Below are positions 25,790 to 33,648 of a stretch of 64,000 nucleotides of DNA, in pieces (positions within the stretch are counted from its first letter, which is position 1; every line of letters starts with the position of its first letter). The notes below the pieces were generated by a model that had not been told where the DNA came from, searched no databases, and worked only from the letters and a program-made list of their open reading frames with translations. The stretch is taken from positions 806,001-870,000 of the forward strand of contig NC_014507.1 in NCBI RefSeq assembly GCF_000147875.1, read 5' to 3'. The translations under genes were made by a program, and so were the position numbers. Source of the stretch: Methanolacinia petrolearia DSM 11571 (GTDB lineage: Archaea > Halobacteriota > Methanomicrobia > Methanomicrobiales > Methanomicrobiaceae).

Positions 25790-26168
25790 TTTTCAATTGG
25801 GGGGCGGATGGAGGAGTGATCCTCCATTCTTACCTTTCCTAAATACAACCATGTGGAGACTTTATTGGAAGAGAAGCCGGATAAATCAATCCGGTGCCTG
25901 AGTATCTCCTTACTGATCTCCGATAAACGCATTCAACTTCATCTTTGCCGGCATCGTACTGATTATGGTGCCTGATGCCGGTTGCCAGAAATCCGGGGAT
26001 CTTTGTCCCCGCATGAAGACCGGAAAAGGAGTTATGAACACCCTAAGATCACACAAGTCCCAAATTATCTCCTTTTTCCGGTTTTTGACAGGTGAATGCA
26101 GTTGAAAGAGCGATACGAATAACTTATGCATGAACACTCCCTATTCAATCATATTACGGAAGGATTGC
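25790..26168 (+). ncRNA. Structured 5' leader, copy C (diverged)
   Basis: Third, diverged leader. The first hairpin is GGATGGAGGA-GTGA-TCCTCCATTC (25806-25829): compared with copy A a G-C pair has become A-T and another G-C has become G-T, so pairing is kept by compensating changes. A CCGGCATC/GATGCCGG pairing (near 25948-25981) and a GGGGA/TCCCC hairpin follow. It ends near the small membrane protein gene at 26169 and carries a T-rich tract around 26070. Confidence 0.45.
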
Positions 26169-26471
26169 ATGATTAAATTTCAGGCAGCGGAAAGGAACGG
26201 TCTGATAGTACTGATTATCCTGTGTTTCATTGTCGTTCTCTACGGTGCAGCAACATTCCAGTGGGGACTGGTTTTCTCCTTAATCTGGTTTCTTGTCGTA
26301 ATCGTCATGGTTTTGATAATCCTGAAAAAATTCTCAGACTATATAAGGTCATTCGGGAAACTAAACCGGCAAATGGCATCTGATCTCCGATCATTAAAAA
26401 ATTCGGTTGATGGCATGAGGGAAGAGACAGGTGAGATTAAGGCTCTCACAGAGAGCATTGCGAAAAAATAA
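26169..26471 (+). CDS. Small membrane protein with coiled-coil tail
   Basis: About 100 residues: two adjacent hydrophobic helices (about 13-33 and 36-56) and then a charged helical tail with heptad-like spacing (LNRQMASDLRSLKNSVDGMREETGEIKALTESIAKK). Function unknown. GGAAGGA is five bases from ATG 26169, which decides it over ATG 26130. It is the first gene after leader copy C. Confidence 0.65.
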   Translation: MIKFQAAERNGLIVLIILCFIVVLYGAATFQWGLVFSLIWFLVVIVMVLIILKKFSDYIRSFGKLNRQMASDLRSLKNSVDGMREETGEIKALTESIAKK

Positions 26472-26560
26472 TCGAATGTGTCCTGATTTTTATTAAGAGC
26501 GGGATGGCAGCCGTATAATTGCAATTGTATTCGTATGTAAGAGAGTGGTGGGTGAAATAA

Positions 26561-27028
26561 ATGAGTGAACCGGATATTAAATCGGATATAAACATGGAAC
26601 CGGACAAGACAGACCGGATAATGGGTCCCGTTTTCGGGCTGCTTTTATGTATCATATGGCTTGCAGTCGTTATCTTTATCGAAGGAATGTTTTTTCCGGG
26701 TCAGAATATGGCAAACAATCTCCTGATCTCGTGGATAAACATAGGGCTCATTCCGTTCTTTGTAAGTCTGGGAGTTTACCTGTTGTATTACAGGAAACTC
26801 GGGGGTGTTGAAGCAGCCCGCAGTTTGATCGCCCTGAAAGGCGTTTTATTCGGATTTGCAATCTGGTTTGTCGTGATCTGGCTCTTTTTGATGGAGTCCG
26901 GGATTTCGTATATGCTCGTCGACGCAGGAGGATTTCTTATCATTATTGCATTAATCCTTATTTTCGAATGGAAAGTGAAAAGAGGTTGCCTGAATCCGGA
27001 AGCGTGCGGGATCACGTTTAAGGACTGA
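26561..27028 (+). CDS. Small four-helix membrane protein
   Basis: A 155-residue protein with hydrophobic helices at about 25-45, 55-75, 98-118 and 122-140, and polar ends. No family recognised. GGTGA lies 8 bp before the ATG. It is followed 26 bp later by the TPR lipoprotein gene and may be cotranscribed with it. Confidence 0.65.
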   Translation: MSEPDIKSDINMEPDKTDRIMGPVFGLLLCIIWLAVVIFIEGMFFPGQNMANNLLISWINIGLIPFFVSLGVYLLYYRKLGGVEAARSLIALKGVLFGFAIWFVVIWLFLMESGISYMLVDAGGFLIIIALILIFEWKVKRGCLNPEACGITFKD

Positions 27029-27054
27029 TAAAACACCCGGCGAGTGGTTGAAGA

Positions 27055-27498
27055 ATGAAAGAAAGGTACATCAATACGGCTCTTGTATGCCTGGTGGCTT
27101 CAGTCGTCGTTATGTCAGCGGGATGCACCGGGGTAATGCTCCCCACTGGCGGGGGCACGCGAATATCGGATGACAATCTGACTCACCAGCAGTGGTACAG
27201 TCAGCATGAGGAAAACCCTGATAAATACCTGTATAATCCTGAAAATCCCTTTGAGTGGACATTAAAAGGAATGGCATGTGCAGCTTCGGGAGGGAATCAT
27301 GAAGGAGCACTCGAATATTACGATACCGCAATCGGACTCGATCCCGAATTTGGATTCGTCTATTACGAGAAGGGATTCTCTCTGTTAAACCTGAAGAGAT
27401 ATGACGAAGCCAAAGAGTGTTTTCAAAAAGCGGTAGAACTGAATCCTGATTTTAAACCGCTTGTCGAGAAAGATCTGCGGTATTTTGTCAGAGACTGA
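27055..27498 (+). CDS. TPR-repeat lipoprotein
   Basis: A 147-residue protein. The N-terminal helix ends in a lipobox (VVVMSAGC), so it is probably lipid-anchored outside the membrane. The C-terminal half has two tetratricopeptide repeats: HEGALEYYDTAIGLDPEFGFVYYEKGFSLLNLKRYDEAKECFQKAVELNPDF. TPRs bind other proteins, so an adaptor role at the surface is likely. Between them is a short Asn/Pro/Gln-rich linker. Confidence 0.83.
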   Translation: MKERYINTALVCLVASVVVMSAGCTGVMLPTGGGTRISDDNLTHQQWYSQHEENPDKYLYNPENPFEWTLKGMACAASGGNHEGALEYYDTAIGLDPEFGFVYYEKGFSLLNLKRYDEAKECFQKAVELNPDFKPLVEKDLRYFVRD

Positions 27499-27873
27499 AC
27501 TAAGAAAATTTCAGTTAAAAAATATTTTTTGGAGGAAGATTGGAACGGGGGATTCCGTTCTTTCCCCCTGATATTATGAATGTCATGGTGATTTCGTTTA
27601 TTGCTGCATCTATATGTTTCTGATTTCGGTCTGGTCTGTATTTTCTGGTCTGGTTTGTCTGTTAATCGATTCTTTTGGGTAAGTTTGTTTTTTGGATCAA
27701 ACATCTTTTCTTAATCACTGCAGTATTTCATTACTGAAGCACTGGTTCATCCTTTTGCATCGTCCGGTCTCGGTGAACCGGGAAAGAGTGTTCCGCCTTC
27801 CTGGGTCAGGCAGCATTCGTGGGGGGTCATTTATGGTTGCCTGCAGGGATTTGGCGGAGATCCTTTCCCTTCT

Positions 27874-27963
27874 TTACGGATTACCGGAAAGATGCACCGG
27901 GTAGACGAAGGTCCGCAGGAGAATCTGGTCGGGTTTCTCTTTGCGGTCTTTCGTTTTCCTCAT
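27874..27963 (-). CDS. Possible 29-residue basic peptide
   Basis: ATG at 27963 preceded by AGAGGAGAATCAG, a strong ribosome site, opens a 29-codon frame starting MRKTKDRKEKPDQ. A TATA-like stretch inside the 28017-28034 palindrome is placed about right for transcription toward it. No homologue is recognised. Such a short frame can occur by chance; the combination of promoter, ribosome site and palindrome is the only support. Confidence 0.22.
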   Translation of the reverse strand: MRKTKDRKEKPDQILLRTFVYPVHLSGNP

Positions 27964-28016
27964 CTGATTCTCCTCTTGCAAGGTGGGATGCAACTCCTGT
28001 GTTGTTCTCCACACCT

Positions 28017-28034
28017 TGTAAAATATATTTTACA
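28017..28034. promoter_or_regulatory. 18-bp perfect palindrome with TATA core
   Basis: TGTAAAATATATTTTACA is its own reverse complement over all 18 bases. Its centre resembles a TATA box, and TTTATATAA follows on the right. It may be an operator overlapping a promoter for the tiny minus-strand frame or for the DUF6790 gene at 28157. Confidence 0.5.
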
Positions 28035-28156
28035 TTATGTTTTATATAACTTACTATTAGTCTCCAATGGTTAACCTGCGTAACCTGAAATTTCCTTTTT
28101 ATTATACTGCGGATTTCAGGTAAATTCAATATAGGATTAATATGGAAGATTAACTG

Positions 28157-28633
28157 ATGAAGATCAGTATCTGGGCGATGATGCTTATTCTCAGCGTATT
28201 GGTCGCGATAATCAGCCTGCTGCTGACCGGAACGATGAACATTCATAACGTTGTATATGCTTTCCTTTTCTGGCTCCTTGTAATCGGGGTAGGAGTCACT
28301 GGAATAATCGCTTTCTCCGGCCATTTTTTCAAAGCGGATGGGATTGCCGAAAAGATTGGGTGGCCCAAAGGAAATCCGTTCCAGCGTGAGATCGCATTTA
28401 CGAACCTCGGGATCGGGATTGCGGGTGTGCTGTGCTTTTTCTTAAAGGACGGTTTCTGGCTTGCGGTGATCGTTATGTATTCAATATTCTCGGCAGGGGC
28501 TGGCTTTGGGCATATATACGAACAAAGAAAGAATGAAAATGCAGCCGAGTATAACACAGGGGCTGTTGTCGCATTCGATATCCTGATGCCTGTCGTGCTG
28601 ATCGCTCTCTGGATTCTGATGTCTGTGACCTGA
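28157..28633 (+). CDS. DUF6790 family membrane protein
   Basis: A 158-residue protein with four to five hydrophobic helices. The central text FSGHFFKADGIAEKIGWPKGNPFQREIAFTNLGIGIAGVL and the later GAGFGHIYEQRK match the DUF6790 pattern (GHxF ... IGW ... PFQxEIxFxNLGxG ... GHI). Members are small membrane proteins found in bacteria and archaea; function unknown. ATG 28157 directly follows a short AT-rich stretch; ribosome site is weak. Confidence 0.78.
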   Translation: MKISIWAMMLILSVLVAIISLLLTGTMNIHNVVYAFLFWLLVIGVGVTGIIAFSGHFFKADGIAEKIGWPKGNPFQREIAFTNLGIGIAGVLCFFLKDGFWLAVIVMYSIFSAGAGFGHIYEQRKNENAAEYNTGAVVAFDILMPVVLIALWILMSVT

Positions 28634-28717
28634 CGCGGGCGATCGTTACTGCCGGAACCCGGTATATCAAATATACCGCAGATGTAATAATATAAAAAAA
28701 CTATAATCCAATGACCT

Positions 28718-29536
28718 ATGCCCGAAGATCTCTACAGGACGATACTGAACGATGACACGCCGCTGTTTTACGAGAGGCTCTCGGATTACCTGAGCGTACT
28801 TGGGAATCCGACAAGGCTGAAGATATTAAAGATAATCGAAAAAAATCCGAAGGACATCCGGGAGATCTCGAATGAGATCGGGACGAGCTACGAAAACACG
28901 AAAAAACACCTCAATAAACTTCTTAAAATCGGATTGATCAGAAAAGATGCCGGTGTCGGAAAGCCTACTTCAAAGGGTATACATGCGGTCTGGAAGTATT
29001 CAACGATTCCGGGCGGCCTTGAACTTATTGCACGGAATGTCGGCAGTTTCTGTAATATGGAGATTAAAAATCCCGAACTTGCAAGCCGGCTCGTAGAGAT
29101 CAGGAAGATGATTGATGATGAAATATCATCGGATATGCCTGTTCTTGTTCTTCTCGGGGGGACGGATGACGGCAGGGTCTACACGGTCAGAAAGAATACG
29201 GTTAGACTCGGGAGGTATGACCCGTCTGCAAAGGGAATTTTTGACGAGGAGAATGACATAGTCCTGGATGACGATTACAGGGGCGTTACAAGGATTTCGA
29301 AACCGCACGCCGTAATAATCCTGGAAGACGGTGTATGGTGCATCATGGATGAAGGAAGTACGGGCGGGACCTCGGTAAACGGCAAATTGATTGGAAAGTC
29401 CGTTAGAACCGTTCTTTCAGACGGGGACATGATCGAACTCGGGGCCGGTGAAGGTATGGCTTCGTTTGTCTTCCACCTGAAGAAGAATTCGGATACTGCT
29501 GATGAAAATAACCTCAGTAGTGGTGATGAGATATGA
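28718..29536 (+). CDS. Winged-helix protein with C-terminal FHA domain
   Basis: A 272-residue soluble protein joining two domains. Residues about 20-105 form an ArsR-like winged helix (LSVLGNPTRLKILKIIEKNPKDIREISNEIGTSYENTKKHLNKLLKIGLI). Residues about 150-255 form an FHA phosphothreonine-binding domain: LGRYDP with G165-R166, RISKPHAVI with S194 and H197, and GSTGGTSVNGK with N221-G222. It overlaps the following Ser/Thr kinase gene by 4 bp, so the kinase probably phosphorylates it or a partner that the FHA domain reads. This gives a complete membrane-to-DNA signalling chain. All key FHA residues are present. Confidence 0.9.
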   Translation: MPEDLYRTILNDDTPLFYERLSDYLSVLGNPTRLKILKIIEKNPKDIREISNEIGTSYENTKKHLNKLLKIGLIRKDAGVGKPTSKGIHAVWKYSTIPGGLELIARNVGSFCNMEIKNPELASRLVEIRKMIDDEISSDMPVLVLLGGTDDGRVYTVRKNTVRLGRYDPSAKGIFDEENDIVLDDDYRGVTRISKPHAVIILEDGVWCIMDEGSTGGTSVNGKLIGKSVRTVLSDGDMIELGAGEGMASFVFHLKKNSDTADENNLSSGDEI

Positions 29537-30693
29537 ATAAAGATCGTTTTCTCACCGGAACGTTGCCGGCTTTGCTAATATTGATCATGCTTTCCATAGT
29601 TTTTATTCCGGTTCAGGCAGCTTACGGCAGCCAGTCGTCGATGAATGATCACTCTATGGGAATGGGTCATGACGATGAGAATGAGTCATATGAAATGCCG
29701 GGGATGTCTGCAGCAGGTTCCGGTTCAGGCATTCAGGCAATACTGCCGTTAATCTACGGTCTCTTTGCGGTTGTGATCGTTCTTGTCCTCGTTATCCTCT
29801 ATGTTGTTTTCATAAGACGCAGGCATGAAAAGCCCGGCGATGAAGAGGCATGCCCCGCAACTCCAGATGAGAATTATTCCTGCGGAATTGCCGGGGGGAA
29901 TGAAAAAGTTTTTGCGGCTGATTTCCCCGCAGAACTTAATGAAAAGTATTCTGACCCTGTTCTTATAGGAAAGGGCGGGTTGTCGTCCGTCTACTCCGCG
30001 AAGTCGAAGGAGACGAGTGAGACGGTGGCTGTAAAGATCCCCACGAAGAGAGACGAGAGATCCGGCAAAGTGTTCCTCCAGGAGGTAAAGATCTGGGAGG
30101 AGCTCGCCCACCCGAATATTGTCTCCCTGAAATCTGTCAATGTCTTTCCTGTCCCCTATGTCGAGATGGAATATGTCCCCGATTCACTTGAGACGATAGA
30201 AAAACCGGTGGACAGAGATGTAGCGATCCAGGTTGCAGTCGGAGTTTTAAGGGGTCTCTCCTACGCCCATAAAAAAGGAATAATCCACTGCGATATAAAA
30301 CCGGCCAATATCCTGATCGATGATGATTTCACCCCGAAGATTACCGACTGGGGGGTGGGGAGATCCAAAACTGGAGGCGGAACAGAATTTCACGGTTATA
30401 CTCCTGCTTTTGCCGCACCTGAACAGGTTTCTCCCGGGGTTCCCGGCTGCACGGAAAGGACCGACATATTCCAGGTAGGGATGCTTATAATACGGATGGT
30501 CTGCGGGAAGACGGCCTTTGATATAAATTTCGGGAAGGACTCGAATACTTACCTTCAGGACTGCATAAAGGATGAAAGGCTCGGTGCTGTGGTTTTAAAA
30601 TGCATCAGGAAAGATCCCGGGGAAAGATACGGCAGTGCAGAGGAGCTTTTATCTGAATTGTTGTCTATCTCAGGGAATACGGTCCTGAACTGA
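29533..30693 (+). CDS. Transmembrane Hanks-type Ser/Thr protein kinase with Met/His-rich ectodomain
   Basis: A 386-residue protein. Residues 1-30 are a signal or first TM, 31-67 an outer loop containing MNDHSMGMGHDDENESYEMPGM, 68-94 a TM, and about 140-380 a cytoplasmic kinase. Kinase motifs: GKGGLSSVY loop (146-154), Lys168 in VAVK, a helix-C Glu near 184, HCDIKPAN (252-259; HCD replaces HRD), DWG (272-274; in place of DFG), and APE (295-297). All catalytic residues are kept, so it should be active; without the HRD arginine it may not need activation-loop phosphorylation. The Met/His/Asp-rich loop resembles copper-binding segments of CopB/PcoB-type proteins, suggesting a metal input. It is coupled to the HTH-FHA gene. 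Confidence 0.9.
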   Translation: MNKDRFLTGTLPALLILIMLSIVFIPVQAAYGSQSSMNDHSMGMGHDDENESYEMPGMSAAGSGSGIQAILPLIYGLFAVVIVLVLVILYVVFIRRRHEKPGDEEACPATPDENYSCGIAGGNEKVFAADFPAELNEKYSDPVLIGKGGLSSVYSAKSKETSETVAVKIPTKRDERSGKVFLQEVKIWEELAHPNIVSLKSVNVFPVPYVEMEYVPDSLETIEKPVDRDVAIQVAVGVLRGLSYAHKKGIIHCDIKPANILIDDDFTPKITDWGVGRSKTGGGTEFHGYTPAFAAPEQVSPGVPGCTERTDIFQVGMLIIRMVCGKTAFDINFGKDSNTYLQDCIKDERLGAVVLKCIRKDPGERYGSAEELLSELLSISGNTVLN

Positions 30694-30727
30694 CGGAAAA
30701 AAATAGAAAATTGATCTTTTTTGCTTC

Positions 30728-31036
30728 TCAGATGCAGGGGCAGTTGCCTGAGTTGGCGTTTCCGGAACCGTATCCTGTCCCGTTAAGGGTGCATGTGCTG
30801 TTGTTCAGGCAATATTCCCCGGAATTCCGGAAGCAATAGTTTTCAGCAATCTGGCATGAATTTCCGGTGCACTGGCCGTTAACATACGAATATTGGGCAC
30901 AGTCCTGGGAGTATGCATGTGCCCCGTGGCATCCGCCGGTGTTTCCTCCCTGGTTATAACCTGCACTTGCAGGCATTGCCACCAGTGCCACCGCAAGGAG
31001 CACGAGGCCTGCGATTAATACAATCTTTCTCTTCAT
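30728..31036 (-). CDS. Cys-rich small exported protein
   Basis: About 102 residues: signal peptide MKRKIVLIAGLVLLAVALVAMPASA, then a mature part of about 77 residues with nine cysteines spread evenly, rich in Gly/Asn/Tyr/Gln. No family recognised; it could bind metal or be disulfide-bonded. AAAGGAG is nine bases before ATG 31036, which I prefer to ATG 31045, where the ribosome site would touch the start codon. It is convergent with the kinase gene. Confidence 0.7.
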   Translation of the reverse strand: MKRKIVLIAGLVLLAVALVAMPASAGYNQGGNTGGCHGAHAYSQDCAQYSYVNGQCTGNSCQIAENYCFRNSGEYCLNNSTCTLNGTGYGSGNANSGNCPCI

Positions 31037-31199
31037 CTTTTTCATCTCCTTTAATATTAGAAACGGGAAATCTTGTGCACTGATATCAGGCAGCGTTCTT
31101 CTCCGGTTTCTGCAAATTATACTATGGCCCGTTTTCCTTTTATATTGGCAAAATGCAGTCGGTTTATTATATGAACCGACCGGTTCCATATATGAAATT

Positions 31200-31792
31200 A
31201 TGAATGGCGGAGGAATGGATCGTTTTCTCGAAGAGCACCCTTACGTGGATTTTTCTTCCCCAAATGTCAGGGCGAAGGCGGAAGAGCTCTTTTCAGGGGT
31301 GAATAGTCCTGTCGAAAAAATTGTCCTGTCGAAAAAGCGGAGATCGCATATGAATTCGTCCGTGACGAGATCCCGCACAGCTTTGATATCAACGCTTCAG
31401 TGGTAACGGCGAAGGCGTCGGATGTCCTTTCGGCTGGAACCGGAATATGCCATGCGAAGGCAAATCTTCTTGCTGCCTTTCTCAGGAGTGCTGAGATTCC
31501 GGCGGGATTCTGCTACCAGCACTTAACACTCGCAGACGATGATTCTCATGGTTACTGCGTGCACTGCTACAATGCGATTTTTCCCGACGATCACTGGATC
31601 TTCCTTGATGCCCGCGGCAATAAAGAGGGAGTGAATGCACAGTTTTCACCGGGTGAGCCGGTCCTTGCTTTTCCGTGCCGCAAAGAGTATGATGAATATT
31701 TCTGGTACGGGATCTATGCTTCGCCGCAGATGCATATCATGAAGATGCTGGAGTCTTCAAAAACGATACCTAATGTATATCCGGGAATATGA
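31200..31792 (+). pseudogene. Transglutaminase-like protein broken by a 17-bp tandem duplication
   Basis: The first frame (from ATG 31200) reads MDRFLEEHPYVDFSSPNVRAKAEELFSGVNSPVEK and then goes out of frame. GTCCTGTCGAAAAA occurs twice, starting at 31306 and 31323, 17 bp apart. Removing one 17-bp copy restores a continuous frame through AEIAYEFVRDEIPHSFDIN into VTAKASDVLSAGTGICHAKANLLAAFLRSAEIPAGFCYQ, the transglutaminase-like core with catalytic Cys (GICHAK), His (HCYN region) and Asp (FLDARGN). The family was about 190 residues. The break is recent because the rest is undamaged. Confidence 0.88.
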
Positions 31793-31879
31793 TTTTTATC
31801 TTGGACGATGGCTTTCATGTGTTATTTTCTCTTGTCACCTGTCTGAGAAACCTGCAAACAGATTAAAAAAATGGTAAAT

Positions 31880-32431
31880 TTATTCCTTCCTGAGGAAGAG
31901 TGCGGCTGCCGTTCCCAGTGCGATCAATGAGACGAGTGCCCCGAATCCAGGTGTTGTTGTCGTCGTCGGCGGGGTTAAGGTAGCGGTTGAAGTTTTACTT
32001 GCCGTAACTTCCCCCAGTAATTCGAATGTTGTCGCCGCTGTTGAATCTCTTTCTACGGATTCAATTCTGACATCGTATTCATCAGGTATGAACCCTGATG
32101 GATCGACGTTTATGGACCATTTGTTGTCTGAATCACCTTCAACAACTTTGACCACCTCCGACAGTCCGCTGTACTCTTCGCCCTCTGATTTCTTTCCCGT
32201 TGAGAATGACGTGGACACTATTTCAACGATGAGGTTATCGTCCACAGGGAGATTCGTGGTTCCTGAAATTGTGAACTGATTACTGGTGTAGTAATAACTG
32301 TTCGCAGTGATCCGTATCCACGGATCATCACCATCGGTTGTTGTTTCTTTTGTTGTCACTACTGCAGATACAGAGGATGCAAGCAAAAAGAAAATGAATA
32401 CGAATATGATTAAACGGTTTTTTGTATTCAT
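31880..32431 (-). CDS. PGF-CTERM surface protein
   Basis: A 183-residue protein with a signal peptide (LIIFVFIFFLLASSVSAV), a beta-rich outer domain (about 25-145) and a Thr/Pro-rich spacer ending in the sorting signal PGFGALVSLIALGTAAALFLRKE: PGF, hydrophobic helix, basic end. Archaeosortase A removes this tail and attaches the protein to a membrane lipid. The outer domain starts with KETTTDGDDPWIRI and has ISGTTNLPVDDNLIVEI strands, shared with the neighbour at 32545. Function unknown; probably an S-layer-associated protein. Confidence 0.87.
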   Translation of the reverse strand: MNTKNRLIIFVFIFFLLASSVSAVVTTKETTTDGDDPWIRITANSYYYTSNQFTISGTTNLPVDDNLIVEIVSTSFSTGKKSEGEEYSGLSEVVKVVEGDSDNKWSINVDPSGFIPDEYDVRIESVERDSTAATTFELLGEVTASKTSTATLTPPTTTTTPGFGALVSLIALGTAAALFLRKE

Positions 32432-32544
32432 GTTTCAAGTTTTTTGTTAGGATATAATAAAATATAGTGGTCAAATGACTACTCTTGTGTCGATTTATTA
32501 ATTCTGACATAACTCCGGCGCGAAATTTGAAAAAAATTATGAAA

Positions 32545-33159
32545 TCATTTCTTCATGAGGAAGAGTGCGGCTGCCGTTCCCAGTGCGATCAATGAGGCGA
32601 GTGCCCCGAATCCTGGTGCTGCTGTCGTCGCCGGCGGGGCTTGAGTGCTTGTCGTTGTTACTGCTGTTGCAGAAGATGTCGGGGATGATACGGTTATGGT
32701 TGGAGTGGTGGTTTTAATTGCCGTTGCCGTCGCACCTTTTTCCAGCAGGTCGAATGATGTTGTTGCTGTTGAAGTGGTCTCGACTGATTCAACGTTTACA
32801 ATGTATTCGTCGGGTTCGAAGGTTGATGTATCGATATCAACGGACCATTTGTTGTAGGGGTCTCCCTTTACGACTTTGAGGATCTCAGACTGGCCGGAAT
32901 ATTCTCCGGCATTTGATGCGCCCGGTGAGTATGACATAGACATTGTCTCAAAGATAAGAGAATAACCTATAGGGAGGTTTGTGGTTCCTGAAATTGTGAA
33001 CTGCTCGCCAACGTAGTGTTCATGGCCACCGGTCATATCGACCCTGATCCATGGATAATCACCATCAATTGTTGTTTCTTTTACTGGTGTTGCTGCAGAT
33101 ACGGCTGATATAAGCAAAAATAAAATAAAAATAGGTAAAATTAACCGGTTTTGATTCAT
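32545..33159 (-). CDS. PGF-CTERM surface protein, paralogue
   Basis: A 204-residue paralogue of the 31880 gene: same signal peptide type, same outer domain opening (VKETTIDGDYPWIRV), matching FTISGTTNLPIGYSLIFE and KWSVDIDTSTFEPDEY stretches, a longer Thr/Ser/Pro-rich stalk (about 145-180; likely glycosylated), and PGFGALASLIALGTAAALFLMKK. The C-terminal coding DNA of the pair is almost identical while the outer domains differ, suggesting tandem duplication with gene conversion at the anchor. Confidence 0.87.
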   Translation of the reverse strand: MNQNRLILPIFILFLLISAVSAATPVKETTIDGDYPWIRVDMTGGHEHYVGEQFTISGTTNLPIGYSLIFETMSMSYSPGASNAGEYSGQSEILKVVKGDPYNKWSVDIDTSTFEPDEYIVNVESVETTSTATTSFDLLEKGATATAIKTTTPTITVSSPTSSATAVTTTSTQAPPATTAAPGFGALASLIALGTAAALFLMKK

Positions 33160-33300
33160 ATTTCCTGTTATTTATCTGATTATAAAAAAGTCTAATGTGA
33201 CAAATGTCGATTCTTCTGTCGGTTTGTGAACTCAAAACAAATTCTGCATGAAATCAGTTTTTGTGTTTTAAGAATTATTCTGAGTGTTGGATTTGAATTA

Positions 33301-33648
33301 TTATTTTTGTCTTTCAAGAAGTGTTTTTATTTCTGATTTGAGAAGGGGCAAATCCTTTTCTATAACCCCCCATACGACCTCGTCGGAGATGCTCGCATAT
33401 CCGTGAATAAGCCGGTTTCTAAAAGATATGATTCTGGAGGGGTTCGTAATCCATTCTTTATATTGAGGGTTTATTTCAAAAAGCTGCTTTAATGCCTCTC
33501 TTATTTTTTCAAACTGCCTTTAAATTGCAGATTTGAGCATGAGATCAGACTCGTAGTCTTCGAAAGATTTTCCTAATACAAATTTTTGTATGTTTCCAGC
33601 CGACTCTTCAATGTCATGGAGATATTTTTCAGGTTCATGCTGAGGCAT
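33301..33648 (-). pseudogene. HepT-like HEPN ribonuclease toxin with an internal stop
   Basis: Reading from ATG 33648 gives MPQHEPEKYLHDIEESAGNI through DLMLKSAI, then TAA at 33520-33522, then RQFEKIREALKQLFEINPQYKEW and onward to a normal end. The family reads 'ERQ' at the stop, so a single G-to-T (GAA to TAA) explains it. The active-site motif RX4HXY (RNRLIHGY) is intact after the stop. HepT is the ribonuclease partner of the MntA antitoxin, whose gene overlaps by 14 bp. Toxin loss with retained antitoxin is expected to be tolerated. Confidence 0.88.

Larger units (their letters stand above)
27499..28156. other. Mostly gene-free region
   Basis: No convincing conserved gene in 658 bp. It starts with a GAACGG/CCGTTC hairpin (near 27543-27560) after the TPR gene, probably part of its terminator, and holds direct CTGGTCTG/GGTCTGGT repeats near 27628-27660. 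Its right part contains an 18-bp perfect palindrome and a possible tiny minus-strand ORF, listed separately. Confidence 0.4.

Noticed and set aside
27692-27904. A 70-codon plus-strand frame after the TPR gene
   Set aside because: No ribosome site, mixed composition and no family resemblance.
33520-33522. The hepT internal stop as a recoded amino acid (selenocysteine or pyrrolysine)
   Set aside because: The codon is TAA, not TGA or TAG, so these recoding routes do not apply.
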